A stretch of DNA of 64,000 nucleotides, taken from Luteibacter mycovicinus (lineage in GTDB: Bacteria > Pseudomonadota > Gammaproteobacteria > Xanthomonadales > Rhodanobacteraceae). Shown piece after piece: positions 33,613 through 42,994 of the stretch. Both the position numbers and the translations under genes were made by a program. The DNA is taken from assembly GCF_000745235.1 (NCBI RefSeq), contig NZ_JQNL01000001.1, positions 2,356,001 to 2,420,000 on the forward strand. The letters run 5' to 3'. Within the stretch, counting starts at the first letter, position 1. Each line of letters starts with the position of its first letter. The notes below the pieces were generated by a model. The model had not been told where the DNA came from and did not search any database. It was given only the letters and a program-made list of their open reading frames with translations.

Positions 33613-35027
33613 CGCCGCCGCGTGGCGCGCTGACGGAAGGGCCGATTGCCAGGACCCTGCTGCTCTTTTCCCTGCCTATCCTGGGCGCCAACGTCTTGCA
33701 GTCGCTGAACGCATCGGTGAATGCGATCTGGGTGGGGCACTTTCTCGGCGAGTCAGCGTTCGCGGCCACCTCCAATGCCAACCTGATCCTGTTCTTCCTG
33801 CTCGGAGTCGTCTTCGGCGTCGGCATGGCGACGACCATCATGGTGGGCCAGACGCTCGGCGCGCACGACGTGCCCGAGGCGCGGCGTGTGGTGGGCACCG
33901 GTCTCGGTTTCTTCGTCGTGCTGTCGGTGCTCGTCGCGCTGGGCGGTTTCATCGCGACACCGCTCATGCTGCGCGCCATGGGCACGCCGCACGATGCGCT
34001 GCCGTTCGCGACCGACTACCTGCGCATCATCTTCGTCGCTCTGCCGGCGATGTATCTGTACACGTTTCTGATGATGACGCTGCGCGGTGCGGGCGACTCA
34101 CGCACGCCCTTCGCCTTCATGCTGGTTTCGGTCGTGCTCGACGTCGCGCTGAATCCGCTCTTCATCTTCGGCCTGGGACCGGTCCCCGCGATGGGTATCG
34201 CGGGCTCCGCCGTGGCCACCCTGATCGCGCAGGTCGTTTCGTTGCTGGCGCTGATCGCGTGGCTTTATCACCGCAAGCACTTTCTCTGCATTCACCGGCA
34301 CGAACTGCGCCTGCTGATTCCGGAACCCGTCCTGCTCAGGCAGCTGGTGATGAAGGGCCTGCCGATGGGTGCGCAGATGATCGTCATCTCGTCCTCGGCG
34401 ATCATCATGATGTCGCTGGTCAACCGCCACGGCTCGCAGACCACGGCGGCTTATGGCGCGGCGGCCCAGTTGTGGACGTACATCCAGATGCCCGCGCTGG
34501 CGATCGGTTCGGCGGTGTCGTCGATGGTCGCGCAGAACGTGGGTGCGAAGCGCTGGGATCGCGTCGCGGGCATCGGCCGCGCAGGCGTGCTGACCAACTT
34601 CACGCTGACCGGCACGCTCGTGCTCGTCATCTACCTGTTCAACCGCACCGCGCTGGCGCTGTTCCTCGGGGAGGACAGTTCGGCCATCGGCATCGCCCAG
34701 CATCTCAACCACATCGTGGTGTGGTCGTTCCTGCTGTTCGGCGTCACCTTCGTCATGTTCGGCGTGGTGCGGGCCACGGGCGCGGTCATGCTGCCACTGA
34801 TCGTGCTGGTGATATCGATGTGGCTGGTGCGCTATCCGTTTGCCGCCCTGCTGGAACCGAGGTGGGGCGCGGACGCCATCTGGTGGAGCTTTCCGGTCGG
34901 GTCGCTGGTGTCGATCGCGATTACGACGGTGTATTACCGGCGCGGAAGCTGGAAGAAGGCGCATATGCTTCCGGCGACGCCAGCTTCGGTAGGAGCCAGC
35001 CCTGCTGGCGATGGGAGCTTGCCGTAA
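33609..35027 (+). CDS. MATE-family multidrug efflux transporter
   Basis: A 472-residue inner-membrane MATE (NorM-like) transporter with about 12 helices. Family features: LLFSLPILGANVLQSLNASVN in helix 1, LGVVFGVGMATTIMVGQTLG, and the repeated second half MSLVNRHGSQTTAAYGAA and SAVSSMVAQNVGAKR. It exports cationic compounds by H+ or Na+ exchange. ATG 33609 overlaps the DUF2239 stop (ATGA). Long in-frame sequence upstream is not coding. The last 13 or so residues (VGASPAGDGSLP) are translated from a REP element that begins at 34989, so the native end has been replaced or extended. Confidence 0.93.
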   Translation: MTPPRGALTEGPIARTLLLFSLPILGANVLQSLNASVNAIWVGHFLGESAFAATSNANLILFFLLGVVFGVGMATTIMVGQTLGAHDVPEARRVVGTGLGFFVVLSVLVALGGFIATPLMLRAMGTPHDALPFATDYLRIIFVALPAMYLYTFLMMTLRGAGDSRTPFAFMLVSVVLDVALNPLFIFGLGPVPAMGIAGSAVATLIAQVVSLLALIAWLYHRKHFLCIHRHELRLLIPEPVLLRQLVMKGLPMGAQMIVISSSAIIMMSLVNRHGSQTTAAYGAAAQLWTYIQMPALAIGSAVSSMVAQNVGAKRWDRVAGIGRAGVLTNFTLTGTLVLVIYLFNRTALALFLGEDSSAIGIAQHLNHIVVWSFLLFGVTFVMFGVVRATGAVMLPLIVLVISMWLVRYPFAALLEPRWGADAIWWSFPVGSLVSIAITTVYYRRGSWKKAHMLPATPASVGASPAGDGSLP

Positions 35028-35056
35028 CTCCTGTCGCCAGCAGGGCTGGCTCCTGC
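34989..35056. repeat. REP pair (inverted) at the 3' end of the MATE gene
   Basis: GTAGGAGCCAGC...GCTGGCGAT (34989-35012) and its near-perfect inverted copy (35033-35056) face each other across 20 bases, a BIME-like arrangement. The left copy is inside the MATE reading frame; the right copy lies between it and the converging RND gene. The pair can form a long hairpin able to stop transcription from both sides. Confidence 0.88.
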
Positions 35057-35079
35057 AAAAAGCCGGTATTCATGGAAGG

Positions 35080-38000
35080 CTATCGGGTCTTGCGCGCCTT
35101 GCGGATCTTGATCCAGCGCTTGTACCGACGCTTCAGCATGCGCCGGTGTAGGCGCTTCACCTTGCGCTCCTTGCGGTCGTGATTCCACAGGTAGATCGCG
35201 GGCGTACTCAGGAGCGTAAGCAGCTGCGAGACCAGCAAGCCGCCGACGATCGCGATACCGAGCGGCCGCCGCATTTCCGAGCCGACACCGAACCCGATCG
35301 CCAGCGGCAGCGCGGCACCCATCGCGACGAGGGTGGTCATGGTGATCGGACGGAAGCGGACCAGGGCCGCCTGACGAATCGCGTCGACCGGCGACATGCC
35401 GTGTTCACGCTGGGCCACGAGTGCGAAGTCGACCATCAAGATGGCGTTCTTCTTGACGATACCGATCAACAGCAAGACCGAGATGATCGCCATCAGGGTC
35501 AGCTGTGTCTGCGTGACCAGCATCGCCAGGAACGCACCGGCACCCGCCGCCGGCAACGTCGAGATGATCGTCAACGGATGGCCGAGACTCTCGTAGAGAA
35601 TTCCGAGCACGATGTAGACGGCGAGGATCGCGCCGACCAGCAGCACCATGCCGTTGGACTGCGCGTCCCGCATGCGCTGATTGGTGCCGGTGACGTCCAT
35701 GCGCACGCCTTCCGGCAAATTGATCCGGCGTACGGCCTCCTCGGCCAGACTGTTGCCCTTATCGGGCGTGATCTTCGGCGCGAGGTTGTAGGTGATGTCG
35801 GCCGATTCGAGCTGGTTCTGGTGGGTGACCGCACTCGGCGTCGCCACGGGCTCGATGTGCGCCACCGCCGAGAGCGGAATCATCGTGCCGAGTGAATTCT
35901 TCACGTACGTGTTGAGCAGCGCGCCGGGACTGAGCTCCTGCGCGGCCGCCGAGGTCAGCACCACCCAGTACTGGTTGATGTCCGAATAGATGATCGACAC
36001 CTGGCGCTGGCCGAACGAGTTGTACAGCGCCGAATCGACATCGCCCATGCCGACGTTCAGGCGGCCCGCCGCATCGCGGTCCACCTTCAGCATCTGTTGC
36101 TTGCCGACGATGTCGAAGTCGCTGCCGACGTCGCGGAACTCCTTCATGCTGCGCATCTGACGCACCAGCTTCAGCGTCCAGGGCTGCAACGGTTCGCCGC
36201 CGGTACTGATCAGCTGGAACGAGTACTGCCCGCGGTTGCTGTTGCCCCCGCTCCCGCCGAGGAACTGCACGGGATTCATGAAGACCTGGACATCGGAGAG
36301 CTTGTCGTACTCCTTGCCCTTGCGATCCATGAATTCCTTCATGGATTCATGGCGCAGGTCCGGGCCGCTCCCCTTCTTCTTCAGATCGATGAACATGGTG
36401 CCGCTGTTGCCGACGGCCGCGCCATCGTTACCGCTGCCGAGCAGTGTGGTGACATCGGCGACGGCCGGGTCGTTCTGCATCATTTCGCCGACGCGTTTGA
36501 GCCGTCGCGACATCTCGTCCGGCGAAATGTTGGCGTCCGCGGTGACATCGGCCTGCAGCATGCCCGTGTCCTCGTCGGGCATGAAATTGCCACCGGCGGT
36601 CTTCACCACGGCGAAGCCCAGCGCGAAGGTGGCGAAAAGCAGGATGAGTGGCTGCCAGCGCATGACGCGCCGATGGCGCATCGCCCAGTCCAGTCCGCGC
36701 TCATACAGGCGCAGAAACCCGCGATCGAAGCGTTCCAGCGCGCGCTCGACGCGGCCTGGCTGGCGGTCGGGCTCGTCGTGCTTGAGATAGCGGGCACAGA
36801 GGGCCGGCGTGAGCGTCAGCGACACGATGGCCGAAATCAGCACGGCCGCCGCCAGGGTCACCGAGAACTCGCGCAGCAACTTGGTGATCATGTTGTTGCC
36901 GAACAGCAGCGGCGCGAACACCGCCACCAGCGACAGCGTGATCGACATCACGGTGAAGCCGATCTCGCGCACGCCCTCGAGCGACGCCGGCATCGGTTTG
37001 CTGCCGTTCTCCATGTGCCGGACGATGTTCTCGATGACCACGATGGCGTCATCGACGACGAAGCCGATGCACAGCACCAGCGCCATCAGCGACATCGTGT
37101 TTAGCGTATAGCCGAGTGTCCACATCACGACGAAGGCGCCGGCCAGGGACAACGGCACGCTCAGCGTTGCGATCAGCGTCGGACCGAGACGGCGCAGGAA
37201 CACCATCATGACCAGGAAGACCATGACGATGCTGATCAGCAGCGCGACCTTGACCTCGTGCAGCGCGGACTGCGTGGTCTGGGTCAGGTCGAAGATGGGG
37301 GTGACCTTCGCGTCCGCCGGCAGCAGCGAACGGAAGCGCGGCAGCGCGGCACGGATCGCGTCGGCGGTGGCGATGGAATTCGCCTCCGGACGCTTGCTCA
37401 TCTGCATGGTGACCGAGCGCTCGCCCTGGAACCATGCGGCCTGGTACTGGTCCTGCTGGCCGTTGTAGACGCGGGCGATGTCCGAGAGGCGCACCGGCAC
37501 GTTGTTGCGCATCGCGATGAGGATGTCGCCGAAATCCTTCGCGTCGCGAATGCTGTCGTTCGCGACGACCGTCATCTGTGCCTTGCCGTCGGACAGCAGG
37601 CCCTGCGGCGAGGTCACGTTGGCGGCGTGCAGCGCATTGGACACATCGTTGGCGGTGAGTCCCTTGGACGACAACGCGCGGGTATCCAGCTCAACGCGCA
37701 CGGCGTGCGGGGTCCCGCCGAAGACCTGTACGCGCGACACGCCATCGATCTGCGCCACGGCGGGCCGGATCAGGGTGTCGACGACGTCGTAGAGCTTGTC
37801 CGGCGGCAGCGACTTCGAGGTGAACGACACCAGCAGAACGGGAATCTGGCCGGTGTCGAACTTAAAGTACTGTGGGGGGCTGGGCATGCCGGCCGGCAGG
37901 TCGGCGGCGGACGCGTTGATCGCGGCCTGCACGTCACGCGCGGCGGCATCGGTGGAGCGGTCCATGCTGAAACGGAGGCGGACGAAGCCGCTGCCTTCCG

Positions 38001-38253
38001 AGCTGTTGGAATACATCTGGTCCACACCCGGGATCTGGCCGAGGTGGCGCTCCAGGGGGGCGATGATGGTCGAGGCCATCGTCTGCGCGTTCGCACCGGG
38101 CATCTGCGTCTGGATGAAGACGGCGGGCACTTCGATGGACGGCAGGGCCGCCACGCCGAGCAGCATGTAGGCGATGGAGCCGCACAGCACGAGCCCCGCC
38201 GCAAGCAGCGAGGTTCCGATCGGCCGGCGAATGAAAGGTGCAAAAACGTTCAC
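35080..38253 (-). CDS. RND-family (HAE1/MdtBC-like) efflux permease
   Basis: A 1057-residue RND pump subunit. Helix 1 (NVFAPFIRRPIGTSLLAAG) begins at the N-terminus. The proton-relay helix 4 has the conserved Asp pair (GFVVDDAIVVIENI), and porter-domain marks include DQMYSNSSEGSGFVRLRFSM and ADVTADANIS. The C-terminal half ends in a short basic tail after the last helix. I prefer GTG 38253 as start because AGGAA precedes it by 5 bases; the in-frame ATG at 38280 lacks a ribosome-binding site. It exports amphiphiles from the periplasm. No membrane fusion or outer-membrane gene is adjacent; the unlinked TolC-like lipoprotein at 23068 could serve. Confidence 0.93.
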   Translation of the reverse strand: MNVFAPFIRRPIGTSLLAAGLVLCGSIAYMLLGVAALPSIEVPAVFIQTQMPGANAQTMASTIIAPLERHLGQIPGVDQMYSNSSEGSGFVRLRFSMDRSTDAAARDVQAAINASAADLPAGMPSPPQYFKFDTGQIPVLLVSFTSKSLPPDKLYDVVDTLIRPAVAQIDGVSRVQVFGGTPHAVRVELDTRALSSKGLTANDVSNALHAANVTSPQGLLSDGKAQMTVVANDSIRDAKDFGDILIAMRNNVPVRLSDIARVYNGQQDQYQAAWFQGERSVTMQMSKRPEANSIATADAIRAALPRFRSLLPADAKVTPIFDLTQTTQSALHEVKVALLISIVMVFLVMMVFLRRLGPTLIATLSVPLSLAGAFVVMWTLGYTLNTMSLMALVLCIGFVVDDAIVVIENIVRHMENGSKPMPASLEGVREIGFTVMSITLSLVAVFAPLLFGNNMITKLLREFSVTLAAAVLISAIVSLTLTPALCARYLKHDEPDRQPGRVERALERFDRGFLRLYERGLDWAMRHRRVMRWQPLILLFATFALGFAVVKTAGGNFMPDEDTGMLQADVTADANISPDEMSRRLKRVGEMMQNDPAVADVTTLLGSGNDGAAVGNSGTMFIDLKKKGSGPDLRHESMKEFMDRKGKEYDKLSDVQVFMNPVQFLGGSGGNSNRGQYSFQLISTGGEPLQPWTLKLVRQMRSMKEFRDVGSDFDIVGKQQMLKVDRDAAGRLNVGMGDVDSALYNSFGQRQVSIIYSDINQYWVVLTSAAAQELSPGALLNTYVKNSLGTMIPLSAVAHIEPVATPSAVTHQNQLESADITYNLAPKITPDKGNSLAEEAVRRINLPEGVRMDVTGTNQRMRDAQSNGMVLLVGAILAVYIVLGILYESLGHPLTIISTLPAAGAGAFLAMLVTQTQLTLMAIISVLLLIGIVKKNAILMVDFALVAQREHGMSPVDAIRQAALVRFRPITMTTLVAMGAALPLAIGFGVGSEMRRPLGIAIVGGLLVSQLLTLLSTPAIYLWNHDRKERKVKRLHRRMLKRRYKRWIKIRKARKTR

Positions 38254-38390
38254 GACACTTCCTGTGATCGCGGGAAGCATACCCGCGCCCGGGGACTTTA
38301 TGACGTCCGCGCCGGTCCGTGGCGTGTGCCTTTAGTGGGGGCCCTGCCGGAAGACAGGGGTGCGGCGTTTGCCCGAGCCCGGTGCCAGGG

Positions 38391-38447
38391 GTAGGAGCGC
38401 GCCTGCGCGCGATGCCGTGAAACATCGCGCGCAGGGCGCGCTCCTAC
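38391..38447. repeat. REP pair, GCGCGC subfamily, between btuB and the RND gene
   Basis: GTAGGAGCGCGC...GCGCGATG (38391-38414) and its inverted copy (38423-38447) are separated by 8 bases and end 11 bases before the btuB stop. The head GTAGGAGC is shared with the CCAGC subfamily; the stem is GCGCGC instead. The hairpin could end btuB transcription before the RND gene, which reads the same way. Confidence 0.88.
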
Positions 38448-38458
38448 ACGGTGCTCCC

Positions 38459-40354
38459 TCAGCGTACGGGCGAGAACCGCACGGTCACATAGTAGGTCCG
38501 CCCCAGCTGGTTGTAATACGCCGCCGTCTCGTACCGCTTGTCCGCCACGTTCGCGACCCGGCCCTGCACGCTCCAGGCATCGTCCATGTGCCAGGTGGCA
38601 CGCAGATCCGCGGTCGTGTAGCCGCCCAGACGCGTCGTGTTGGCCGCGTCGTCGTAGCTGTAACCCGAGGCGTAGACCGAGCCACCCAGTGTCAACGCGC
38701 CCAGGTCCTTGTCCAGATCCACGCGACCGGTGCGACGCGGACGGCGGGCCAGCAGGTTGTCCTTCTCGAGCCCGCTGTCCCGGTCCAGCGGCTGCTGCAG
38801 CGTCAGGTAGCCGCGCACGTGCCAGCCATCGACGTCCGCGCCCACCTGGCCTTCGAGGCCGCGCAGGCGGGCCTTGCTGACGTTGACCGGCAGGAAGTTC
38901 GCGTCGTAGCCGATCAGGTCGTCGACCTGGCTCTGGTAGGCGTTGACGGCCCAGTTCCAGATGCCCGGACGACCCGACAGGCCGATCTCGGCGGTGCGCG
39001 ACTTCTCCGGCTTGAGGTTCACCGTGGGCACGCCGTACGGGTAGTACTCGTCGTTGAAGGTCGGCGCGTGGAAGGCGGTGCCATAAGAGGCCGTGACCTT
39101 CATGCCGTTGTCGAAACGGAAGCCATAGGCGGCCGAGCCGGTCGTGTGGTTGCCGAACTGGGTGTTGTGGTCGTGGCGGGCCGACAGCTGGATCTCATGC
39201 GGGCCGAACACGCCCTGGTAGAGCGCGAACACGCCCGTGTTGTTGCGGGTGTCCTTGAGATAATCCGTGTCGCTGCTCAGCTTTTCCTGCTGGTAGTCGA
39301 CGCCGGCGCTCAGCGTCTGGCCCGGGGCCAGCGTGAAGTCGTTCTGCCAGGAACCCTGATTGCGCTTAGAGTACAGATATCCCACGCGCAGCTTGTCGGC
39401 ACCGGTGACGTAGTTGAAGTCCGCGTCGTAATAGCCCTTGTCGGCGCCATTGAGGTAGTTGTCGGCGCGGTCCTGGTTCTGGCCCAGACTGACCGACATG
39501 CGCCACGTGGACAGCACGTCGAAAGCCAGCTTCGCGCCGGCGACCTGCTGCGAGCGTCGGGTCAGGTTCTGGTAGTCGCCGTCGTATTCGATATCGCCCT
39601 TGCTGCGCAGCCAGCTGCCGGTGAGCTCGGTGCCGTCGTCCCAGCGATAACCGCCCGACAGCGCGCCGTTGTACGTGCGATAGGCGTCATGGTCCGGCTC
39701 GTCGGTGAAGCAGCCCTTGAACGCCGTGCCCGCGCCGATGCGGCAGGCGTTGATGCCCGAGGTGTACTGGCCGCCGAGGCTGGCGTTGTACCAGCCGTGG
39801 GTCGTGCCGCCCGACACGCCGACCTGACCGGCGGTGTAGCCGTGGCTGCCGCCGGTGACCGAGAGGCTCGGGGTCGGCGCTTCGCCGGCCTGGCCGTGGC
39901 GGGTGAAGATCTGGATGACGCCGCCGATCGCGTCGGAGCCGTAAAGGCTCGAGCGCGGACCGCGGACGACCTCGATATGGTCGATCTGCTCGACCGGCAG
40001 CTGCTCGTAAGCCGGCAGACCCGCGCCCACGGTACCCACGCGGACACCGTCCACGAGGACCAGCGTGTGCGAGGAGTTGCTGCCACGCATGAACAGCGAG
40101 GTCTGCTGGCCGATACCGCCGGTGTTGGCCATGACCACACCGGGCAGCCCGGCGAGCAGGTCCTGGACGTTACGCGGCTGCAGACGCTCGATGTCTTCGT
40201 GGGTGATCACGGTCACCGGGGCGAGTACCTCGTCCAGCGGCGTGGCCGTGCGGGTCGCGGTGACGATCACGGGATCGAGGGCGTCCGGGGCGTCGGCCGC
40301 GTGGGCAGCGGCGATCGACGACAGCAGGGCTGCCGCGAGCAGGGTCTTCTTCAT
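38459..40354 (-). CDS. btuB: TonB-dependent vitamin B12 receptor BtuB
   Basis: A 631-residue outer-membrane receptor. Signal peptide MKKTLLAAALLSSIAAAHA; TonB box region DPVIVTATR; plug domain (EDIERLQPRNVQDLLAGLPG, LFMRGSNSSHTLVLVDGVR, IEVVRGPRSSLYGSDAIGGV), then a 22-strand barrel ending YVTVRFSPVR. The plug and barrel pattern and the cobalamin riboswitch upstream identify BtuB, which imports cobalamin with TonB energy. I place the start at ATG 40354, with GGAGGA 10 bases upstream; longer in-frame reading is riboswitch sequence. No btuCDF is in the window. Confidence 0.96.
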   Translation of the reverse strand: MKKTLLAAALLSSIAAAHAADAPDALDPVIVTATRTATPLDEVLAPVTVITHEDIERLQPRNVQDLLAGLPGVVMANTGGIGQQTSLFMRGSNSSHTLVLVDGVRVGTVGAGLPAYEQLPVEQIDHIEVVRGPRSSLYGSDAIGGVIQIFTRHGQAGEAPTPSLSVTGGSHGYTAGQVGVSGGTTHGWYNASLGGQYTSGINACRIGAGTAFKGCFTDEPDHDAYRTYNGALSGGYRWDDGTELTGSWLRSKGDIEYDGDYQNLTRRSQQVAGAKLAFDVLSTWRMSVSLGQNQDRADNYLNGADKGYYDADFNYVTGADKLRVGYLYSKRNQGSWQNDFTLAPGQTLSAGVDYQQEKLSSDTDYLKDTRNNTGVFALYQGVFGPHEIQLSARHDHNTQFGNHTTGSAAYGFRFDNGMKVTASYGTAFHAPTFNDEYYPYGVPTVNLKPEKSRTAEIGLSGRPGIWNWAVNAYQSQVDDLIGYDANFLPVNVSKARLRGLEGQVGADVDGWHVRGYLTLQQPLDRDSGLEKDNLLARRPRRTGRVDLDKDLGALTLGGSVYASGYSYDDAANTTRLGGYTTADLRATWHMDDAWSVQGRVANVADKRYETAAYYNQLGRTYYVTVRFSPVR

Positions 40355-40459
40355 GGAACGGTCTTCCTCCGCCGCATAGCGCGGCAATGCGTAGCTCAAA
40401 GGGCGCGCGAGGAGGACATACGGCGAACGGCACACGGGCGGAACCCGGATGACTGTCCG

Positions 40460-40524
40460 GATTCGCCCTCCGCGAATCGCCCGAAACGGGACGACGCCCC
40501 GGGATGGCTCACGGGGCGCGTCGT
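40460..40524 (-). promoter_or_regulatory. Putative expression platform between riboswitch and btuB
   Basis: Two hairpins follow the aptamer on the minus strand: ACGACG-CG-CCCCG with CGGGGCGTCGT (40524-40491) and GATTCGC-GGAGG-GCGAATC (40478-40460). Neither has a T-run. Further down, TCCTCC at 40416-40411 is complementary to the btuB ribosome-binding site GGAGGA (40370-40365). This suggests translational rather than transcriptional control; inference only. Confidence 0.45.
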
Positions 40525-40738
40525 CGGGCCGGTCTCCGGACTCACGCCGTCCCCGAGGGGTGTCGGACCGGCGCCTTCCCGCTGTCGCAGTGGCTGAAGC
40601 CGTGTCCGAGGGGCCGTGACGACCCCGGGCGCTTACCGTTGCGGGGGCAGTGCCGGCCTTGCCGCAGAGGCGGCGCACCGGCTTCCCGTTTCATCCCCGT
40701 GGCGCGACGCCCCGGGGACACCCGAACCCCGCGACTTT
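40522..40738 (-). promoter_or_regulatory. Cobalamin riboswitch
   Basis: Conserved blocks appear in the right order on the minus strand: GAAACGGGAAGCCGGTG (40693-40675 region), CTGCCCCCGCAACGGTAAG (651-631 within the 40 kb block), AGCCACTG and GGGAAGGC (about 40600-40570), and the B12 box GTGAGTCCGGAGACCGGCC (40545-40527). It lies about 170 bases upstream of btuB and will lower receptor synthesis when adenosylcobalamin is abundant. The outer borders are approximate. Confidence 0.95.
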
Positions 40739-40772
40739 AACCGGAGGGTGGGGCGCTGTCACGACCGCCCGA

Positions 40773-41924
40773 TCAGCCCGCGGCGTAAACGCGCTCGCCG
40801 CCGATCCAGGTTTCGATCACCGTATGGGTCTCGTCCATCACGACGAAGTCGGCGCGGTAACCGGCGGCGATATGACCGTGGGTGGCGCCGAGGCCGAGGA
40901 ACGCGGCCGGATACGTTGACGCCATGCGCGCGGCTTCATCGTAGGCTACGCCGACCATGTCGACCGTATTGCGCACCGCCGTGGCCATGTCCAGCGCGGA
41001 GCCGGCCAGCGTGCCGTCCGCCGTCTGGCAGACGCCGTCGCGCACGGTGATGGTTTCGCCCTTGAGCACGAAGTTCGGATTGTCCGACCCCACGGGCGGC
41101 ATCGCGTCGGTGACCAGCATCATCTTCCTTGGCGCCTTCGCCGCGATGGCGACACGCAGCGAGGTCGGGTGCACGTGGTGGCCGTCGACGATCAGACCGC
41201 ACCAGCTGGCCTGGTCTTCGAGCGCGGCACCGACGACGCCAGGCTCGCGGCTGGTGAAGGGTGTCATCGCGTTGAACAGATGGGTGAAGCCGCGCACGCC
41301 CGTCGCCAGTGCATGCCGCGTGGTCTCGTAGTCGGCGGCCGTGTGGCCCGCGGCCACGATGACGCCGTTGGCGACCAGCTCCTGGAGTACTTCCGCGGAA
41401 GCGCGCTCGGGAGCCAGCGTCAGCAGGGTCACGCCGCCGTGGCGCCGCGCGACCATCGCGACATCGTCGGCATCGGCGATGCGAAACTTGGCCGGGTCGT
41501 GCACGCCCTTGCGCTCAGGGGCGATGAAGGGGCCTTCCAGATGGATGCCGAGCACGCCCGGCACGCCCTGGGCGACCGCGTCGTTCACGGCATCGATGGC
41601 TTTCGCCATGACCTCCGCGTCGTCACTGATCAGCGTGGGCAGAAAACCCGTGGTGCCGAATCTCGCGTGTGCCTCGCCGATCGTGCGGATCGCGTCGACC
41701 GTTGGTGCATCGTTGAACAGTACGCCGCCCCCGCCGTTGACCTGGCAGTCGATGAAGCCGGGCAGCAAGGTGCGACCACCGAGGTCATGGCGCTCCGCCG
41801 CGCGCACGCGCGGATCGGATGGCAGCGCCAGTCCGGTGATCTTTCCATCGTCGACCAGCACGGCAAAGCCGCTCTGGAATCCATTGTCGGTGAGCACACG
41901 GCCGTTGACGAGGGCGAGAGTCAT
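40773..41924 (-). CDS. nagA: N-acetylglucosamine-6-phosphate deacetylase
   Basis: A 383-residue amidohydrolase that converts GlcNAc-6-P to glucosamine-6-P plus acetate. Motifs: LLPGFIDCQVNGGGGVLFND, GIHLEGPFI (metal Glu), VAAGHTAADYETT and THLFNAMTPF (metal His residues), GLIVDGHHVHP and VTDAMPP (catalytic Asp). It is cytosolic and last in the operon nagQ-nagB-nagA, 22 bases after nagB, with AAGGAA 6 bases before its ATG. The B12 riboswitch begins about 35 bases beyond its stop on the same strand. Confidence 0.96.
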   Translation of the reverse strand: MTLALVNGRVLTDNGFQSGFAVLVDDGKITGLALPSDPRVRAAERHDLGGRTLLPGFIDCQVNGGGGVLFNDAPTVDAIRTIGEAHARFGTTGFLPTLISDDAEVMAKAIDAVNDAVAQGVPGVLGIHLEGPFIAPERKGVHDPAKFRIADADDVAMVARRHGGVTLLTLAPERASAEVLQELVANGVIVAAGHTAADYETTRHALATGVRGFTHLFNAMTPFTSREPGVVGAALEDQASWCGLIVDGHHVHPTSLRVAIAAKAPRKMMLVTDAMPPVGSDNPNFVLKGETITVRDGVCQTADGTLAGSALDMATAVRNTVDMVGVAYDEAARMASTYPAAFLGLGATHGHIAAGYRADFVVMDETHTVIETWIGGERVYAAG

Positions 41925-41946
41925 GGCGATTCCTTGAGGGTGACGG

Positions 41947-42981
41947 TCAGACGGTCTCGGTGACTTTATTCAGGTGCGGCGGCACGTCGGGATTGAAGCC
42001 GCGCTTCAGCGCGAGCGCCGCCGTGGCGCGGTAGAAGCTCTGCACCGTGATCAGCGGCGCGGCGATCGGTGCGGTGGCGACCAGCGGCAGCACACCCTCA
42101 CCCGTCGCACCCGGCGCGGCGATCCAGACATTGGCGCCACGCTTGCGGAACTCGGCGGCGACATCGAGCACGCCCGGGAGCGTGTCGTCGTTCTGCGCGA
42201 AGAACAGCACCGGGAAGTCCGGGCCGACCAGCGCCATCGGGCCGTGTTTCACTTCGGCCGCGCTGAAGGCTTCGGCATGCAGGCCGCAGGTTTCCTTGAA
42301 CTTGAGCGCCGCTTCCAGCGCACCGGCGAAGCCGAAGCCACGACCGACCACGAACAGGTTGTGCGCATCGACGAGGCCTTCCGTCAGCGACGACCAGTCG
42401 GCATCCCAGCCCTGGCGCAGCTGCGCGGGCAACGCGGCCAGGGCGTCGGCGATCTCGGCCTTGCCACTCCACCGGGCGGCGATATGCAGAATCGCGAACA
42501 GCGCGCCGAGATAGCTCTTGGTCGCGGCGACGCTGGTTTCCGGGCCCGCGTGCAGCGGGACGACCACGTCCGCGACGTCCGCCAGCGGCGAGTCGGTCAC
42601 GTTGACCAGCGCCACGACGTACGCACCGGCCTTCTTCGCGGCTTCAGCGTTGCGGACCAGATCCGGACTCTTGCCCGACTGGGATACGGCGACGTAAAGC
42701 GCGCCATCGAGGCGCTGCGCGGCGTGGTAAATCGAGGTGACCGACGGCGAGGCCGAGGCGGTGACGACGCCAAGCTGCGTTTCGAACACGTACTTCGCGT
42801 ACATCGCCGCGTGATCCGAACTGCCACGGGCGCAGGTGATCACCATGCGCGGCGGGTTCGCGCGCAGGCGCTCGGCAAGGGCGCCGATCACGGCTTCGTT
42901 AAGGGCAAGCTGCCGCTCGACGACCTCGGCGGTCTCGTGCGCTTCGCGGTACATCAGGGTGTCTTGCGGCTGGATCGTCAT
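41947..42981 (-). CDS. nagB: SIS-domain glucosamine-6-phosphate deaminase (NagB-II type)
   Basis: A 344-residue protein with two sugar-isomerase (SIS) domains: ARGSSDHAAMYAKYVFET, SQSGKSPDLVRNAEAAKKAG and ETSVAATKSYLGALFA, similar to the isomerase half of GlmS but without the glutaminase. In xanthomonads and Shewanella this type (NagB-II) replaces the classical NagB, converting GlcN-6-P to fructose-6-P and ammonia. The neighbouring nagA supports that over the AgaS alternative. It follows nagQ by 13 bases and precedes nagA by 22. Confidence 0.9.
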   Translation of the reverse strand: MTIQPQDTLMYREAHETAEVVERQLALNEAVIGALAERLRANPPRMVITCARGSSDHAAMYAKYVFETQLGVVTASASPSVTSIYHAAQRLDGALYVAVSQSGKSPDLVRNAEAAKKAGAYVVALVNVTDSPLADVADVVVPLHAGPETSVAATKSYLGALFAILHIAARWSGKAEIADALAALPAQLRQGWDADWSSLTEGLVDAHNLFVVGRGFGFAGALEAALKFKETCGLHAEAFSAAEVKHGPMALVGPDFPVLFFAQNDDTLPGVLDVAAEFRKRGANVWIAAPGATGEGVLPLVATAPIAAPLITVQSFYRATAALALKRGFNPDVPPHLNKVTETV

Positions 42982-42994
42982 GAAGAAGGGTCCG

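Noticed and set aside
40355..40678. In-frame N-terminal extension of BtuB by 108 codons
   Set aside because: The extension is riboswitch and leader sequence; a signal peptide and ribosome-binding site mark ATG 40354 as the start.
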